Assembly: GCF_910592395.1 (NCBI RefSeq)
Contig: NC_088321.1
Location: 4,714,001 to 4,778,000, forward strand
Direction of reading: 5' to 3'
Length of the DNA stretch: 64,000 nt
From: Lineus longissimus
Lineage: Eukaryota > Nemertea > Pilidiophora > Heteronemertea > Lineidae
Shown here: in pieces, positions 10,501 to 19,912 of the stretch
Numbering within the stretch: the stretch's first letter is position 1
Layout: every line of letters starts with the position of its first letter
Position numbers and translations under genes: made by a program
The notes under the pieces: model-generated
Database searches by the model: none
Seen by the model: only the letters and a program-made list of their open reading frames with translations
Told to the model about the DNA's origin: nothing

Positions 10501-13500
10501 ATTATCTTCAAAAGGATCTTCAAATGACTTTTTAGGGTAAATAATCACAATTTTTGAAGCAAAATCAGCCAGGCACCAATTTTCAAGTTGTTTCGGTCTC
10601 CTTGAGTATCTGGTTATCAAATTGCCAGTTTGAATATCAGTTGAATTTGCTGGTAATTTCTCTAATTCAGCCATACTTTTCATTAAGAATGTGCGTTCTT
10701 CTGGCGGTGCAGTTGGAATGAAAATTACTTCTCGGGTTGCTTTAGTAAGAGGGAGCTGAAGTACGAGATAAGCAGACTCTTGAGCAGATATTTCGCAAGC
10801 ATTGACAAACTTATTTCCAATATATCGCACTTGTTGTCTCAAATTTGTGTTGCCTTCTTTAGCTTCTTTGCAAGCATTATGAAGAAGGTTACTCATTCCT
10901 CTGGCAGATTTACTGATGTACGAGACAACATATACAGCACAGGCAAATGCATCTAAGACAAATTGTATGTCATGATTTGCTTTCCAACAGTTAATGAGCG
11001 ATTTTATGTAACCATTGACTCTACACTCTGCAGGTCTACGTTTCAGAAAGATTTTTGGACCACGAAGGGAGCTCCTTACTGCTAGGTCATATTCCTCTTC
11101 AGATATTTCTAATTTAGTTAGGAATTCTAAGTATGTCATGTTTGAATCTTCTTGTATCAGATCTAGTTCATCACAAATTCTCTTGTAGTTCAACTTATAC
11201 TTTTCAAAGTCTTCAGGCTCAGTGTCAAATGGCAGCAATATCTTGGTGCAAGGCATGGGTGGTAATGGAAAGCCAAAGCGACATACACTGCCCTTTCCAA
11301 GACATGTTCGAGTATGCCTATGTAACTGTAAATCAATGAAACTTCCTTCACACAAATCTTCGAGTGAGCATGAAACATATTGGTCAATAAAGCTTGTAAT
11401 TTCTTCAGGGGTATTTTTCTCAAATACTGGTGCATTTTCCACCCAAATTACCATATGAATGTGTGGCGATCCCCGTTGCTGAAACTCAACCCTGTAAAAA
11501 TAATCTGTGATTTTACCAACAGGATTATGAGGACTAAGCAAGACTGTGTGGATGAATGTATTAACACGGTGATCGAAATATCGCACGCAAGTTACAGGAT
11601 CAGCCTTGATCAATTCATTTTTCTTAAACCAATCAAAGTGACTAATTTCTTCATCATTATAAACTTTATTGTCCAGTAATCTACCTAAAATGCGTAAGAG
11701 ATCAGGCCATCTTGTTTCTGCAGCGGACAAGGACATGAACCATGTGGGCAATCCTAACTGTCTTATCAAAGCGAATAAATCCTTTTTTCTTGCTTCAAAA
11801 TAAGTTGGTGAACTTCGAACTGTTCTAAAAATACGATATCCTTCATCAAGCCTAGTAATTTTTTCTAAAACAACAGGATTTAGAAGATCTCCAGCATGAT
11901 AAGTTTTTCCCTTAGTTTTACACCGACGCATAGCCAGATGAATTTTGTCTTTCAACTGTTTTATTTGCAGTTTTTTCATCTTAAAAAACAAATTTGGAAC
12001 TGAAGTAGCAACTCGTCTATCAACAGCTCGAAGTTCCCATTTGCAAATATCACTGTAATGAACAGGTACTTTTCTTTCCTTATTATCTGGCCTTCTTTGT
12101 CCAAAATATATTGTTGGAAATGACAAGTACTCGGAATTTTGATCTTGGAATAGACTTAGTGGTCTTTGGTTCTCACCAGGTGCAAAAGAATATGCCTCAA
12201 CATTCGATATTTCTGGCTCATCCAGCAAGGTGTCCAGATTTCCGCTACTGTCATCTTCAATACGGTTGTCAATCGTGTCATTACTTGAGCAATTTGCTTT
12301 GAATTCAGGTGAATTTATCTCTTCAATCATCTTATTATCATCATCATCTTGAAATGTTGTATCGGAGTGGTTGTTTTCTGAAGAGGAAGCTTTTTCCAAA
12401 TATTCTGCATTCTCAATTTCTTCATAACTTTGAAGCCAATGACTGTAGACAGATATATTAGCATTTTGATATAAACAGCTATTTTTCAATAAATAATCAA
12501 GTGCAGTCATAATGGCAGCAGGTCTCACATTTTGAGTAGTAACAGCATGCTTATATGACAGTTTTCTTTTTAATTTGATTGGTATGGTGCATGTTTTATC
12601 CATAGTTCTTGGGAGAGAATTAACAGTTGTTTCAACATCTGTAGGTACATTTACAACTGATCCTTTAATAGATAACTGTGAACCTCTCGGCAACTGTCTA
12701 ATTTGCATGAAAGGTATCCTTAAGGCAATTAGTCTTTCCTCTAGCTGGTATAACTCTAACTCAGGGGGTCTTTCAGGGAATTTCATGCCATTAACAACCG
12801 CTAATTTTGGTACTTTGCCAGAAAGAAGGCAGTCAAAACATGTATTGCACAACCACCTTTCATCTTCGATGGATCTTAAATCTGTGAGGCAACTTTGAAT
12901 AAAATCAGATTGTAATCTTTTAGGCCATTTTTCTGAAGGCTTTACGGAATGTTTAAACCAAGTTTGGTGACAGCATGTACACACATAAACAGGACCTGGT
13001 GAAATTATCTGGTTTAATATATCTGAATTCTCTTTAAGATTAATTCCATATTTCTTAGTTTGCAATGAAGTCAAATTTGAGTTATGATGTATACCATCAG
13101 CATCTTTTGAATGTCCATTACTCTTTCTTATTGATTTTTTACTTTGACTTTCATGCTGTCTGTCATTTTTGCGTTTTGTTTCATTTTGCCTTGTTTTTTT
13201 CCTTCGTTCTTTGTCAACAATTCTTTCACTTTTTCTGAAGGTTTCATTTTGTCTAGTTTTTCTCCTTCGTTCTTTGTCAACAATTCTTTCACCTTTTCTG
13301 AAGGTTTCATTTTGCCTGTAGCTTTTAATTGCCATTTGGTTTTGTTTTCTTTTAATTTCATCCTGCTGAACTCTTTGCTGGTAGTCTTTCTGTGCCAATC
13401 TTTCCTTTATTTTGATGGTTCCTTTTTTTCTCGATCTTTGCTTCCATTTTTGGTCTGATTTTCTTTTCATTTCACAATTTTTTGCATCTATTTTGAAATC

Positions 13501-14976
13501 TCCTTGAAATGCATTACTATCGGTCATCTTCATTTTTTTTGATCTGTGTATGCAAGGTTGATCATCAGTCAGTTCAGAGCATGAACGCTTGAGCATTTTC
13601 TGTAAAGTATTCCTACATTTGGTTACCTTCAATGATGGTGTCCTTTGGGCAATGCACTTTTTATGGCTACTTACGATTTCATTTTTAGATGTCTTCGCTC
13701 TTTCCATGGAAGCCACTTTCTCGATGGCCTTCTTTGACTGATCCCCAAGATAAAAGTTAAGTAATTCATTTGTTGTGCTAACTTTAGGATTTTCTGTAAC
13801 ATTTTGTATATTGTCACTTTCTTTGACACTGCATGAAACTGCATCAGAATTCTTTGAATTCTGCCTTTTCATAGCAAGTCTGAAACAATCGTGAGTTATT
13901 TTCTTCACTTTAAGCGAAGTTACTTCAATGATAATTTGTTTCATATTTTCTGCATAATCACATAGGTAGGACTTTAAGCAGGTTGAATTTGGTAACTGAA
14001 GTAAAATGGACATTCCATCTGGTGAAAGATGACCCCTTTCATCCCGGCTGTGAGAATCAAAGATATAATATTCATGGTTTATTTTACTGACCGCAAACGC
14101 ATCAAAGCCAATGATCATGATGTAAGTACATGTGTTCTGTTCTTCTAGCTGATAGATGAAATCACCTACCGATATGGCAGAGGAATTCTCATTGTACTGT
14201 AAACTAATATTCTGAGAAATACCAACAGTAGTAAGCTTGAAGTATTCACCAAAACAAGAATGATATTTTGGAAGCTGGTCAATGGCTAAGTAACCAGCAA
14301 CAGTAGCAATCTGTAAAATCAACTTTCTATACCAAGCATCACCTTCATCTAATATATGATCAATATCTTGTGTTTGCCAATACTCGGGGGAGACAATGAG
14401 AGAATACATGAGGGCAGTAGCAGCATTGGTGACGCACTGTTTTCCAGCCGATTCAGCCAAATAGCGATTACTACCCTGGTGAAATGAACCCATTATACTT
14501 CGATAAGCATTTTTGTTCAATGGGCCAGGATTCAGTTCAATATCATTAGATTGCTGCAGAATATTTAAGGAATATAACTGATAAAAGACACATAGAACAA
14601 GATCTACAGATGCATTCCATGATATTCGAAGATGTCTTTGTCTTTCTTGATAGTTCGCCAATATTTTTTGGAACCATTTTTCATCTTTGTAGTCATCTAA
14701 TTCTTTCGTCGAGGATTTGTCATTACTTTGCAAGAAGACTTGCAATTCATAAATGTATGCCGATACAAACCAAATTGAAGAAAATAACCAAATAGTTCTC
14801 TGGTCTAGTTCCCCATCATCTGAATTCCAAGTGACACCTGTTAAATCGAGATATTCATGAGCAGTATTCATTTTATAACAAGCACAGTGATCGGATATTG
14901 GTGGCTGACTCTTCAATTTCGAGATAGGTACATAAAGACCAACAGTACACCGATACTGAGTGATGTCAACACCCAT
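7561..14976 (-). CDS. Helentron polyprotein: 2A-like peptide, cysteine protease-like, HUH Rep, PIF1 helicase, EEP endonuclease
   Basis: An uninterrupted 2471-codon frame from ATG (14974-14976) to TAA. Domains in order: an N-terminal segment (1-151) ending in the 2A-like motif DIELNPGP (145-152); a cysteine protease-like domain (about 170-350) with GKQC (Cys181) and FDSHSRD (Asp307, His309), spaced as in C76/OTU-like peptidases; a Lys/Arg-rich tract with a duplicated 22-residue repeat (about 540-620); paired-Cys zinc-finger and DUF6570-like region (about 665-870); Helitron_like_N Rep with HUH motif PHIHMV (His1172, His1174) and two tyrosines in YVVSYISK (1349, 1353); PIF1 helicase with Walker A GAGTGKS (1712-1718), Walker B IIDEIS and GDFYQLAP, a long Lys/Ser/Asp-rich insert, and the late motifs VALSR; then an endonuclease/exonuclease/phosphatase domain (about 2250-2471) with GDFNFD (near 2393) and SDHK (near 2456). 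It would nick, unwind and transfer strands during rolling-circle transposition. A possible acceptor (ATTCAG) lies 3 bp before the ATG, so an upstream exon is possible. The unbroken frame implies recent activity. Confidence 0.93.
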   Translation of the reverse strand: MGVDITQYRCTVGLYVPISKLKSQPPISDHCACYKMNTAHEYLDLTGVTWNSDDGELDQRTIWLFSSIWFVSAYIYELQVFLQSNDKSSTKELDDYKDEKWFQKILANYQERQRHLRISWNASVDLVLCVFYQLYSLNILQQSNDIELNPGPLNKNAYRSIMGSFHQGSNRYLAESAGKQCVTNAATALMYSLIVSPEYWQTQDIDHILDEGDAWYRKLILQIATVAGYLAIDQLPKYHSCFGEYFKLTTVGISQNISLQYNENSSAISVGDFIYQLEEQNTCTYIMIIGFDAFAVSKINHEYYIFDSHSRDERGHLSPDGMSILLQLPNSTCLKSYLCDYAENMKQIIIEVTSLKVKKITHDCFRLAMKRQNSKNSDAVSCSVKESDNIQNVTENPKVSTTNELLNFYLGDQSKKAIEKVASMERAKTSKNEIVSSHKKCIAQRTPSLKVTKCRNTLQKMLKRSCSELTDDQPCIHRSKKMKMTDSNAFQGDFKIDAKNCEMKRKSDQKWKQRSRKKGTIKIKERLAQKDYQQRVQQDEIKRKQNQMAIKSYRQNETFRKGERIVDKERRRKTRQNETFRKSERIVDKERRKKTRQNETKRKNDRQHESQSKKSIRKSNGHSKDADGIHHNSNLTSLQTKKYGINLKENSDILNQIISPGPVYVCTCCHQTWFKHSVKPSEKWPKRLQSDFIQSCLTDLRSIEDERWLCNTCFDCLLSGKVPKLAVVNGMKFPERPPELELYQLEERLIALRIPFMQIRQLPRGSQLSIKGSVVNVPTDVETTVNSLPRTMDKTCTIPIKLKRKLSYKHAVTTQNVRPAAIMTALDYLLKNSCLYQNANISVYSHWLQSYEEIENAEYLEKASSSENNHSDTTFQDDDDNKMIEEINSPEFKANCSSNDTIDNRIEDDSSGNLDTLLDEPEISNVEAYSFAPGENQRPLSLFQDQNSEYLSFPTIYFGQRRPDNKERKVPVHYSDICKWELRAVDRRVATSVPNLFFKMKKLQIKQLKDKIHLAMRRCKTKGKTYHAGDLLNPVVLEKITRLDEGYRIFRTVRSSPTYFEARKKDLFALIRQLGLPTWFMSLSAAETRWPDLLRILGRLLDNKVYNDEEISHFDWFKKNELIKADPVTCVRYFDHRVNTFIHTVLLSPHNPVGKITDYFYRVEFQQRGSPHIHMVIWVENAPVFEKNTPEEITSFIDQYVSCSLEDLCEGSFIDLQLHRHTRTCLGKGSVCRFGFPLPPMPCTKILLPFDTEPEDFEKYKLNYKRICDELDLIQEDSNMTYLEFLTKLEISEEEYDLAVRSSLRGPKIFLKRRPAECRVNGYIKSLINCWKANHDIQFVLDAFACAVYVVSYISKSARGMSNLLHNACKEAKEGNTNLRQQVRYIGNKFVNACEISAQESAYLVLQLPLTKATREVIFIPTAPPEERTFLMKSMAELEKLPANSTDIQTGNLITRYSRRPKQLENWCLADFASKIVIIYPKKSFEDPFEDNFDDGYLTEENDHVDYKADELLNFTSKGITYKLKKNPRVIRYIRYNKAIDLENCSRERILLFLPWRNESKDLLGGHETYFENHNAHKSVIDAKRKQYEHNADIIDEAQRMAESDSFGNIAPNAMHTEETDASQTPNDDDNLAFFNPANIDHPVSTYDIGIDLGLPPQQESYSLENIPGMLSDTEYYSLIRKLNERQQTVLKHISKHIKTSHEKLRLTVLSGAGTGKSVTINAVYQSLLRILSGKAGDDPEDCRVLLLAPTGTAAFNIHASTIHSALHILPNQGFKFKKLPTNIRDKFVQRYRNLTVLIIDEISMVGKKMFQLISLRLQEITGRSEPFGGIHIIAFGDFYQLAPVMDKWIFWSAEDEEEKKKKKKTSALDDSALSTNLSTDDEKKSDSSTCISSTSSNKTHVVDYDALATNLWTDDKQKCVGHTTDSASGEADCSCNAEYATNSNKDFKLFELTEIMRQKDDMAFAMLLSRLRVGQHTEEDIAILNSRLISTSDPEYPRNAVHLFCTNYAVQKHNQLTFDKAHCEKTTVGAIDTVIADLSEEVKQKIIDKVPDNVSVTAGLVDKLNVGVGLKYIITCNVNTQDGLTNGTICTMKKIQYMENFRYPAILWVQFDNADVGQAVRSKYKSLQKSSPDILTEWTPIFAVERTFYRSKSYIPIRRKQFPLALGAGKTVWKAQGNTLSTVVVDLTSSKTINHIHYVALSRVASLEGLYILNLNDKKIAVNQQVDREMNRLKHQSLLKLNFIHPCSVPNTFIKIFFHNTRSLHLHFQDILADKHLMMGDIFLFAESRLIQSDIDEDFHVQNFHLFRNDQESSGRRPPHGLASYLSDKLATNATLNHFSAKEFEATLISIKQDQQHLQIISIYKAPNCSFAYILSKLHSIASEIDLTAPTIFLGDFNFDITNDQNVAGLNMISRILNCKQLVKEVTTDYGTSIDLVFSNIPSVITSTIESMWSDHKILFVAVPTPSHST
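14521..14547 (-). other. 2A-like ribosome-skipping motif inside the polyprotein
   Basis: Codons 144-152 read N-D-I-E-L-N-P-G-P, matching the 2A consensus D-(V/I)-E-x-N-P-G-P, preceded by a leucine/tyrosine-rich stretch (LYSLNILQQS) as in active 2A peptides. Skipping between Gly151 and Pro152 would release the 151-residue N-terminal segment from the protease/Rep/helicase product. 2A-like peptides are known from picornaviruses and from some non-LTR retrotransposons and NLR proteins of sea urchin and amphioxus. Activity here is inferred. Confidence 0.85.
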
Positions 14977-15252
14977 GTTGCTGAATATTATCTTTCAAGA
15001 TGATGTCAAATTATTCAAGTTGCCCCGTGTTACTAGTATATTTTCTAAAAAAGGTGTTCTAGTACCTCCAAGAGAATTTCTATTCACCTGCCTCACAGCT
15101 TCATACAACTGTTCAGGGAAATTCTTAAGATATACCACAAAACACTTCAAATGATTTTAGTTGCCTTGCAGTTAATTGCTGTTCAGTTATACAAACAGCT
15201 TTTCTTTGCTTACCAGATGGTAAATATCAAGTTCTTAAAAGTTGCTTTGCAG
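14977..15252. other. Leader upstream of the Helentron polyprotein
   Basis: No separate gene. It reads as the 5' leader on the minus strand. Short degenerate copies of the CAAATTCTT / TTGCCTTGCAG motif of the adjacent minisatellite already occur at about 15155-15250. Confidence 0.5.
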
Positions 15253-15640
15253 CAAATTCTTCAAGAGGTTTTTATGTTGCCCCAAGGCAAATTCTTTGAG
15301 AGGTTTTCTTTAGTACAATAGTAGCAAACAGCAAATTCAAGGTAAAAAGTTTTCTTTCTGGTGTCCTTGACACAAATTCTTCAAGAGGTTTTTATGTTGC
15401 CCCAAGGCAAATTCTTTGAGAGGTTTTCTTTAGTATAATAGTAGCAAACAGCAAATTCAAGGTAAAAAGTTTTCTTTCTGGTGTCCTTGACACAAATTCT
15501 TCAAGAGGGTTTTTCTATTGCCATAGGGTTTATTGTTTGAGAAGTTCACTTTGGTTGCCTTGCAACAAATACTTTGAGAAGTTTTGTTTGATTGCCTCGC
15601 GGCAACGAGGTTGACGTTGCCTTTCAGCAAGGTCTTGCTT
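15253..15640. repeat. 120-bp minisatellite at the Helentron 5' side
   Basis: Two nearly identical 120-bp units (15253-15372 and 15373-15492; one clear base change, GTACAATAG to GTATAATAG) and a degenerate third part from 15493. Each unit is itself built from shorter related blocks (CAAATTCTTCAAGAGGTTTT and CAAATTCTTTGAGAGGTTTT). A stem CCTCG-CGGCAA-CGAGG lies near 15595-15610. Subterminal tandem repeats are a known Helentron trait, so this supports the element's boundary being close. Confidence 0.85.
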
Positions 15641-18600
15641 TCAAGAAAGAAGGTAGGTTGAAGTAACAGCCACCAATTTCAGCACATCAATGTACAAATG
15701 AGATCTGAAAAAAAACAACAAGAAAAATAGTTAAGAATTGATTCAAAAAACTCATTGTAGAAATACTGTAGACGATGAAATCTACATGGCATTTTTACTT
15801 TACTGACACTGAAGTTTTTCAGTAATTCACGCATTATATTTTCGTGAGACTCAGCTCGAATATACGCTTAATTCACGCTTAATTTTGTAGATTATGGCAC
15901 CTGTGAAACTGCCAGATTGAAAGGCCTGTGAAAATTTCATGGTCTACAGTAACCAACAAATTCATCACTTCTGCTATCAACAACAGATCAGAACTGAAAA
16001 TAGATTAATGGAAAAGTTTGAATTGTTGGTTGGTTCTTCTGAATTGAATGTTCGTAGTGTATTTCGAGCAAATTTATGCATACATTTCTGCTGGGGTCAA
16101 AGGTCATGAGGGCACATGGAGTTAAAGGGCCACGTTTTATGCGTTAGGTTTTCCATCTCACGTCCATCGACGTAACCTTTGACCTCTAGCCAACCTCGTC
16201 CGTAACTTCTATATTGTATACACTATACCACGGCGCTATAAATTTATGGGGACGATTCAGCACAATCACCGGGTTTTTGAATTCTTCCAGAGGCATGTTG
16301 ATTCGTGTAGGCCTACATCGTAGCTACTAAGCAAGTCACTGTTAGTCCAAAAACAGGTCATTCGACGACAGAATGCATGCATATTGTACACAAATGTACA
16401 GGAATGAATAGGAGTCAGGATATTGTTCATCTATCAAACTCAATAGTTAGCGGGTCTTTGCAGTTATGAAAAATAGCTTCTAACCCTCAGTTTAAAGTGA
16501 GGGTACGTATATCAACTGATGTCAAAATTAAGAAAGCGCACGATCACCATGCACTTCACATGGCCTAGGCTACATGAATCGAACGCGGCAGATCAGAGAT
16601 CGGGCCTGGGATAGGAACCCCATTTTTGTCTATCTGTCAAAGTGCAGCTAGCTGTTCCCGAGGCAATACCATCTTCTAATATCAGATCGATTGAATCTTG
16701 GTATTCAAAAGAACGAATACGTCATTCTCTTAATGGTTCAGACCACTAGATTCTAAAATCATATTTCGAAAAGATTTAACTTACTGTTCAATTGCTGTCA
16801 ATGGTTGCTGTCGACCACGCCGCGTACAACATGTAGAAACATCCCATAATGTACGAAGTAATTGCATCCCATAATATTGCTCCGCGATGTAAGTTCAACC
16901 TCCGGATATTACCGACGACCTCCGTCGATTGTTCACTCGGGGAAATTTGGGTTGGTCGATTGCGATTCCCAGCCGACTCGAACGGCCGCCCGCGGATTAA
17001 ATATTTGCTGAAAACGCCAAACTTTCGCAGTATGGTGATCTCAGCTCGGCCGAGCGAGTAAGTGGTCTACATGGAAGACAGTTCGGCAATTTGACCCAGA
17101 TTCCGGTATGCAAATTTTGTCGCTTGCTCGCGTAAAAATTAGGTCGCGCCTCAACATTTTGTCCCGTCTAAAACCACATATTCCTTGAAAATAATTGACT
17201 AACAAACAGTTATTTGTGAGTATTTATTCCCTTTATTCATAACAGCATAATGATGCATTGAAAAATATATGGTCAAAAGGATTTTGTGAGCATGAAATCT
17301 ACCAGGACCAACGAATTGGGTCACCATAATTATGACGACGAATGTGTTGACGTCAATCGGCGGGAACATTAGCATATTTTGAACATGTTTTGCCTTGTAG
17401 CGCCCCCAGGTGATAAAATTTTAAACTAAATTTGGCAAATTTTTAGGATTTGGCAGTGTAGGATTCAAACAAGCTTGGTCGCAATGGACTGTTTTATCCC
17501 CGAGCGAATATTGCCTTCACGATTCCCGGGCGCCTGGCGGCCAGAAAAAAGGGCGATCGGCAGAATTTTCAAAAAGAATTTGTAGCCCTTTCATAGGGCA
17601 ACAATTGTACGTCAATAGATCTGGTGCAGCCCTCCCCGTTAAAAAACGTCGGCCAAAACCAATTTGTTGGGGTGTGACAGTATACAGACAGACATTTTTC
17701 TAGGTTATTTGACTAGCTCTGCTGACCTTTGGTCAGCTGAGCTAAAAATTGACTTAATTGAAAGTCTCCACTGCCAAAGCAGAACTGTTGGCTAGATTTG
17801 AGATCTCTATTGGAAAACCTGTTAGTAATAGGTCAAAAGCAAGTAGCGCGTTTCTGAATCCGAGAGCAGTGGGATCCTACTAGAATTGTCCTCCGAAGAG
17901 AACAGTTCTAAAATGTCAAAATCCCAGTTCAAAGTCTGACATAATCATAACGTAAGTCATGTAATAGGTCTTGTCAACATGATATAAGCAATTGTCTGAT
18001 TACAAGGGGCAAAAGTTATAGGTCATGTCATTTTCATTGCTGTTTTAAATTTTACCAGAGATATGCCTACAAATTCGAAGTATCAAATCCCAAGTTCAGA
18101 GGAAAACAATTAATTTAGCAAAAACATAAATTTTCGTTGAGTCTACTGTCTGCAGTTTGGCAAAATGAATACCCCAGTTACGTTGGCCATGGGCTGTGTT
18201 GTAGTCATCCGACGTGACAATTTTAATTACTGCTCTAGTTGTTGGAGATGATCCCGTTTGGGGCATTTAGAGTGGAATAATCAGATGTCCATCAACCATA
18301 TCCCGACCAGGGCGATATTGGGTCATATCCCAACGGGCAATATGGCGTCGGGTATCTTTCAGCCGTTTGCATGCGGGGTGAGGGCAGCAATCCCTCAAAG
18401 AAGGACTCCAAACCTCGTAGGATCGTGCCGAAGTCGACAAAGGCTGCTTCATGAGCCCAAGTCCCTTCGAACGTCATTTGATCATTCCTCCCATCCATTT
18501 GGTTGGATGTGGACTGGAATTGTTCCAGAACTGTTCAGACCTAGAACTGTTCAACTGTACCGATAGATCTGAACCGTTCCAACAATACAATAGAGGTGAA

Positions 18601-19339
18601 TGTTCTGTCACTGTTCCAACCAACACCACATTTCAATGGTTAGCGATGTCTAGCCTAAATGATTACATAACAGATAGATCACTGCCATGGTCAATTATAA
18701 AATGACACACCTTTATCAATAGGATTATCCACCGAAAACAAAATGAAATCGTGCCCATTTCACTGATTACCTCACCTGCCTATTCCAATTATGCAACCTG
18801 GCCCGGTACTCAGGATTTCAGAACTGTTCTCTTCAGAGGACAACTCTACTTTGAGTATTTAGATAGAGATTGGCATAAATCTAGGGTGCAAATTACTGAC
18901 ACGAGTACATTGGTTCGCGAATGTCAAAGGCAAAGGAAGCCTTCCAGGACATAATCTGAAAACAGAATGAAATAACCGAGTCGCTCGCTGGTGAAAGAAA
19001 ATTTGAAAACGTCGTTGCAGCATGAACCATTCTGTACAGTATCTTCAGGCGACCCAATGCAGTTTAGGTTCCTTGTGCGAGCATTTGAGCATGGCGTAAT
19101 CGACATGACTGATAGCCCCAAGGATCGCATTTACTACCTCGAGCAATTTACTTACATTTTCTCATTGCTACAATGAAAGACCTAATACTGAAATCGCATG
19201 TCTGTTGACTGTGCTGTGAGAGACTAGGCATGATGCCTAGTCTCTCTCACGCTCAGAAACCACAAACGCCCAACCCTTCCTGCTACCTTAATACTTCTGG
19301 GTTATAAGTGTAAGCAGGCGATAACAAGTCACATCTTAT
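15641..19339. other. Non-coding stretch, no gene supported
   Basis: No ORF has recognisable content. The part near 16790-17080 is locally richer in CpG and contains two CCCATAATG/CCCATAATA motifs (ZNF143-like), so it could hold a promoter, but no exon was identified. The short overlapping frames on both strands at 18250-18700 look like chance. The sequence CTAGGCATGATGCCTAG (about 19225) is a local palindrome. Confidence 0.35.
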
Positions 19340-19912
19340 CATTATGAAAACTCGGATGAATAACGAAAAAGAGGATTCTGGATGGTTGACAGTGGCTTCA
19401 CATTAGTATCGACTAAAATCAGAGATTATTTCGTACAACGGGAATCAATCCGGAATTTAATTATTAAGAATGAGATGATACCCAGGTATCGAACCAGCTT
19501 TTATCACATGAAAACTAGAGGCAATTAAGAGAACCAACGGATAACATGTCACAGCATGGGTTTACAATAGATAATCGAAGTGGATCCAGGAGCTTCTCCC
19601 CATGGATAATAAAATGGATTGTAGATGGTCGCTGGTGGTTAACCAATGGTATCGAATCAAATCAGAGGTGATTCCATAAATGGGGCATTTATCAAATCGA
19701 TTATTGGTAAGCAGATCGCTCGACATGTTTTCTTGTCCTAATTAGAGGTCCTGCATGTGTAGGTAGGCCCGATGTCTGCCAGATATCTCTGCTGTCATAT
19801 ACATAAAGCATAGTTTTTGTGCAAATCTCATTACCAAGTTGTGGCTTAACATGGGTATGTCATTGATAACCTATGGCTTTTTCGAAACCTACTTCACAGG
19901 CAAAGGCTATAT
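19340..19912. repeat. Dispersed repeat, copy A
   Basis: This stretch (GGATTCTGGATGGTTGACAG..., CACAGCATGGGTTTACAAT, GATAATCGAAGTGGATCCAG, GTCGCTGGTGGTTA) recurs at 38041-39060 in the same order. Both copies run into the start of the 1.15-kb repeat (ATGAAATGGCCAGGGCCATT). Parts also recur at 34130-34315, 35430-35600 and 40250-41010, so it is an abundant local family rather than a single duplication. Confidence 0.75.

Larger units (their letters stand above)
3266..15640 (-). mobile_element. Helentron (rolling-circle transposon), apparently intact coding capacity
   Basis: This block groups the 120-bp minisatellite, the 2471-aa Rep-helicase-endonuclease polyprotein and the RPA-like gene, all consistent with one minus-strand element. 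The C-terminal endonuclease after the PIF1 helicase is the hallmark separating Helentrons from canonical Helitrons, and short tandem repeats near a terminus are also known for Helentrons. I could not find the exact ends (Helentrons lack long TIRs and insert without a target duplication), so the limits given are only the outermost supported components. Confidence 0.75.

Noticed and set aside
13144-13458. 104-aa plus-strand ORF rich in Phe and Ser
   Set aside because: Antisense of the basic Lys/Arg repeat in the polyprotein.
15253-15640. Regular repeats that could suggest a CRISPR array
   Set aside because: Units are contiguous 120-bp minisatellite copies without unique spacers, in a eukaryotic context.
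18258-18705. Overlapping ORFs on both strands
   Set aside because: Mutually antisense, no domain, no splice support.
19481-19500. tRNA-like GGTATCGAACCAG stretch
   Set aside because: No acceptor stem or full cloverleaf could be formed around it.
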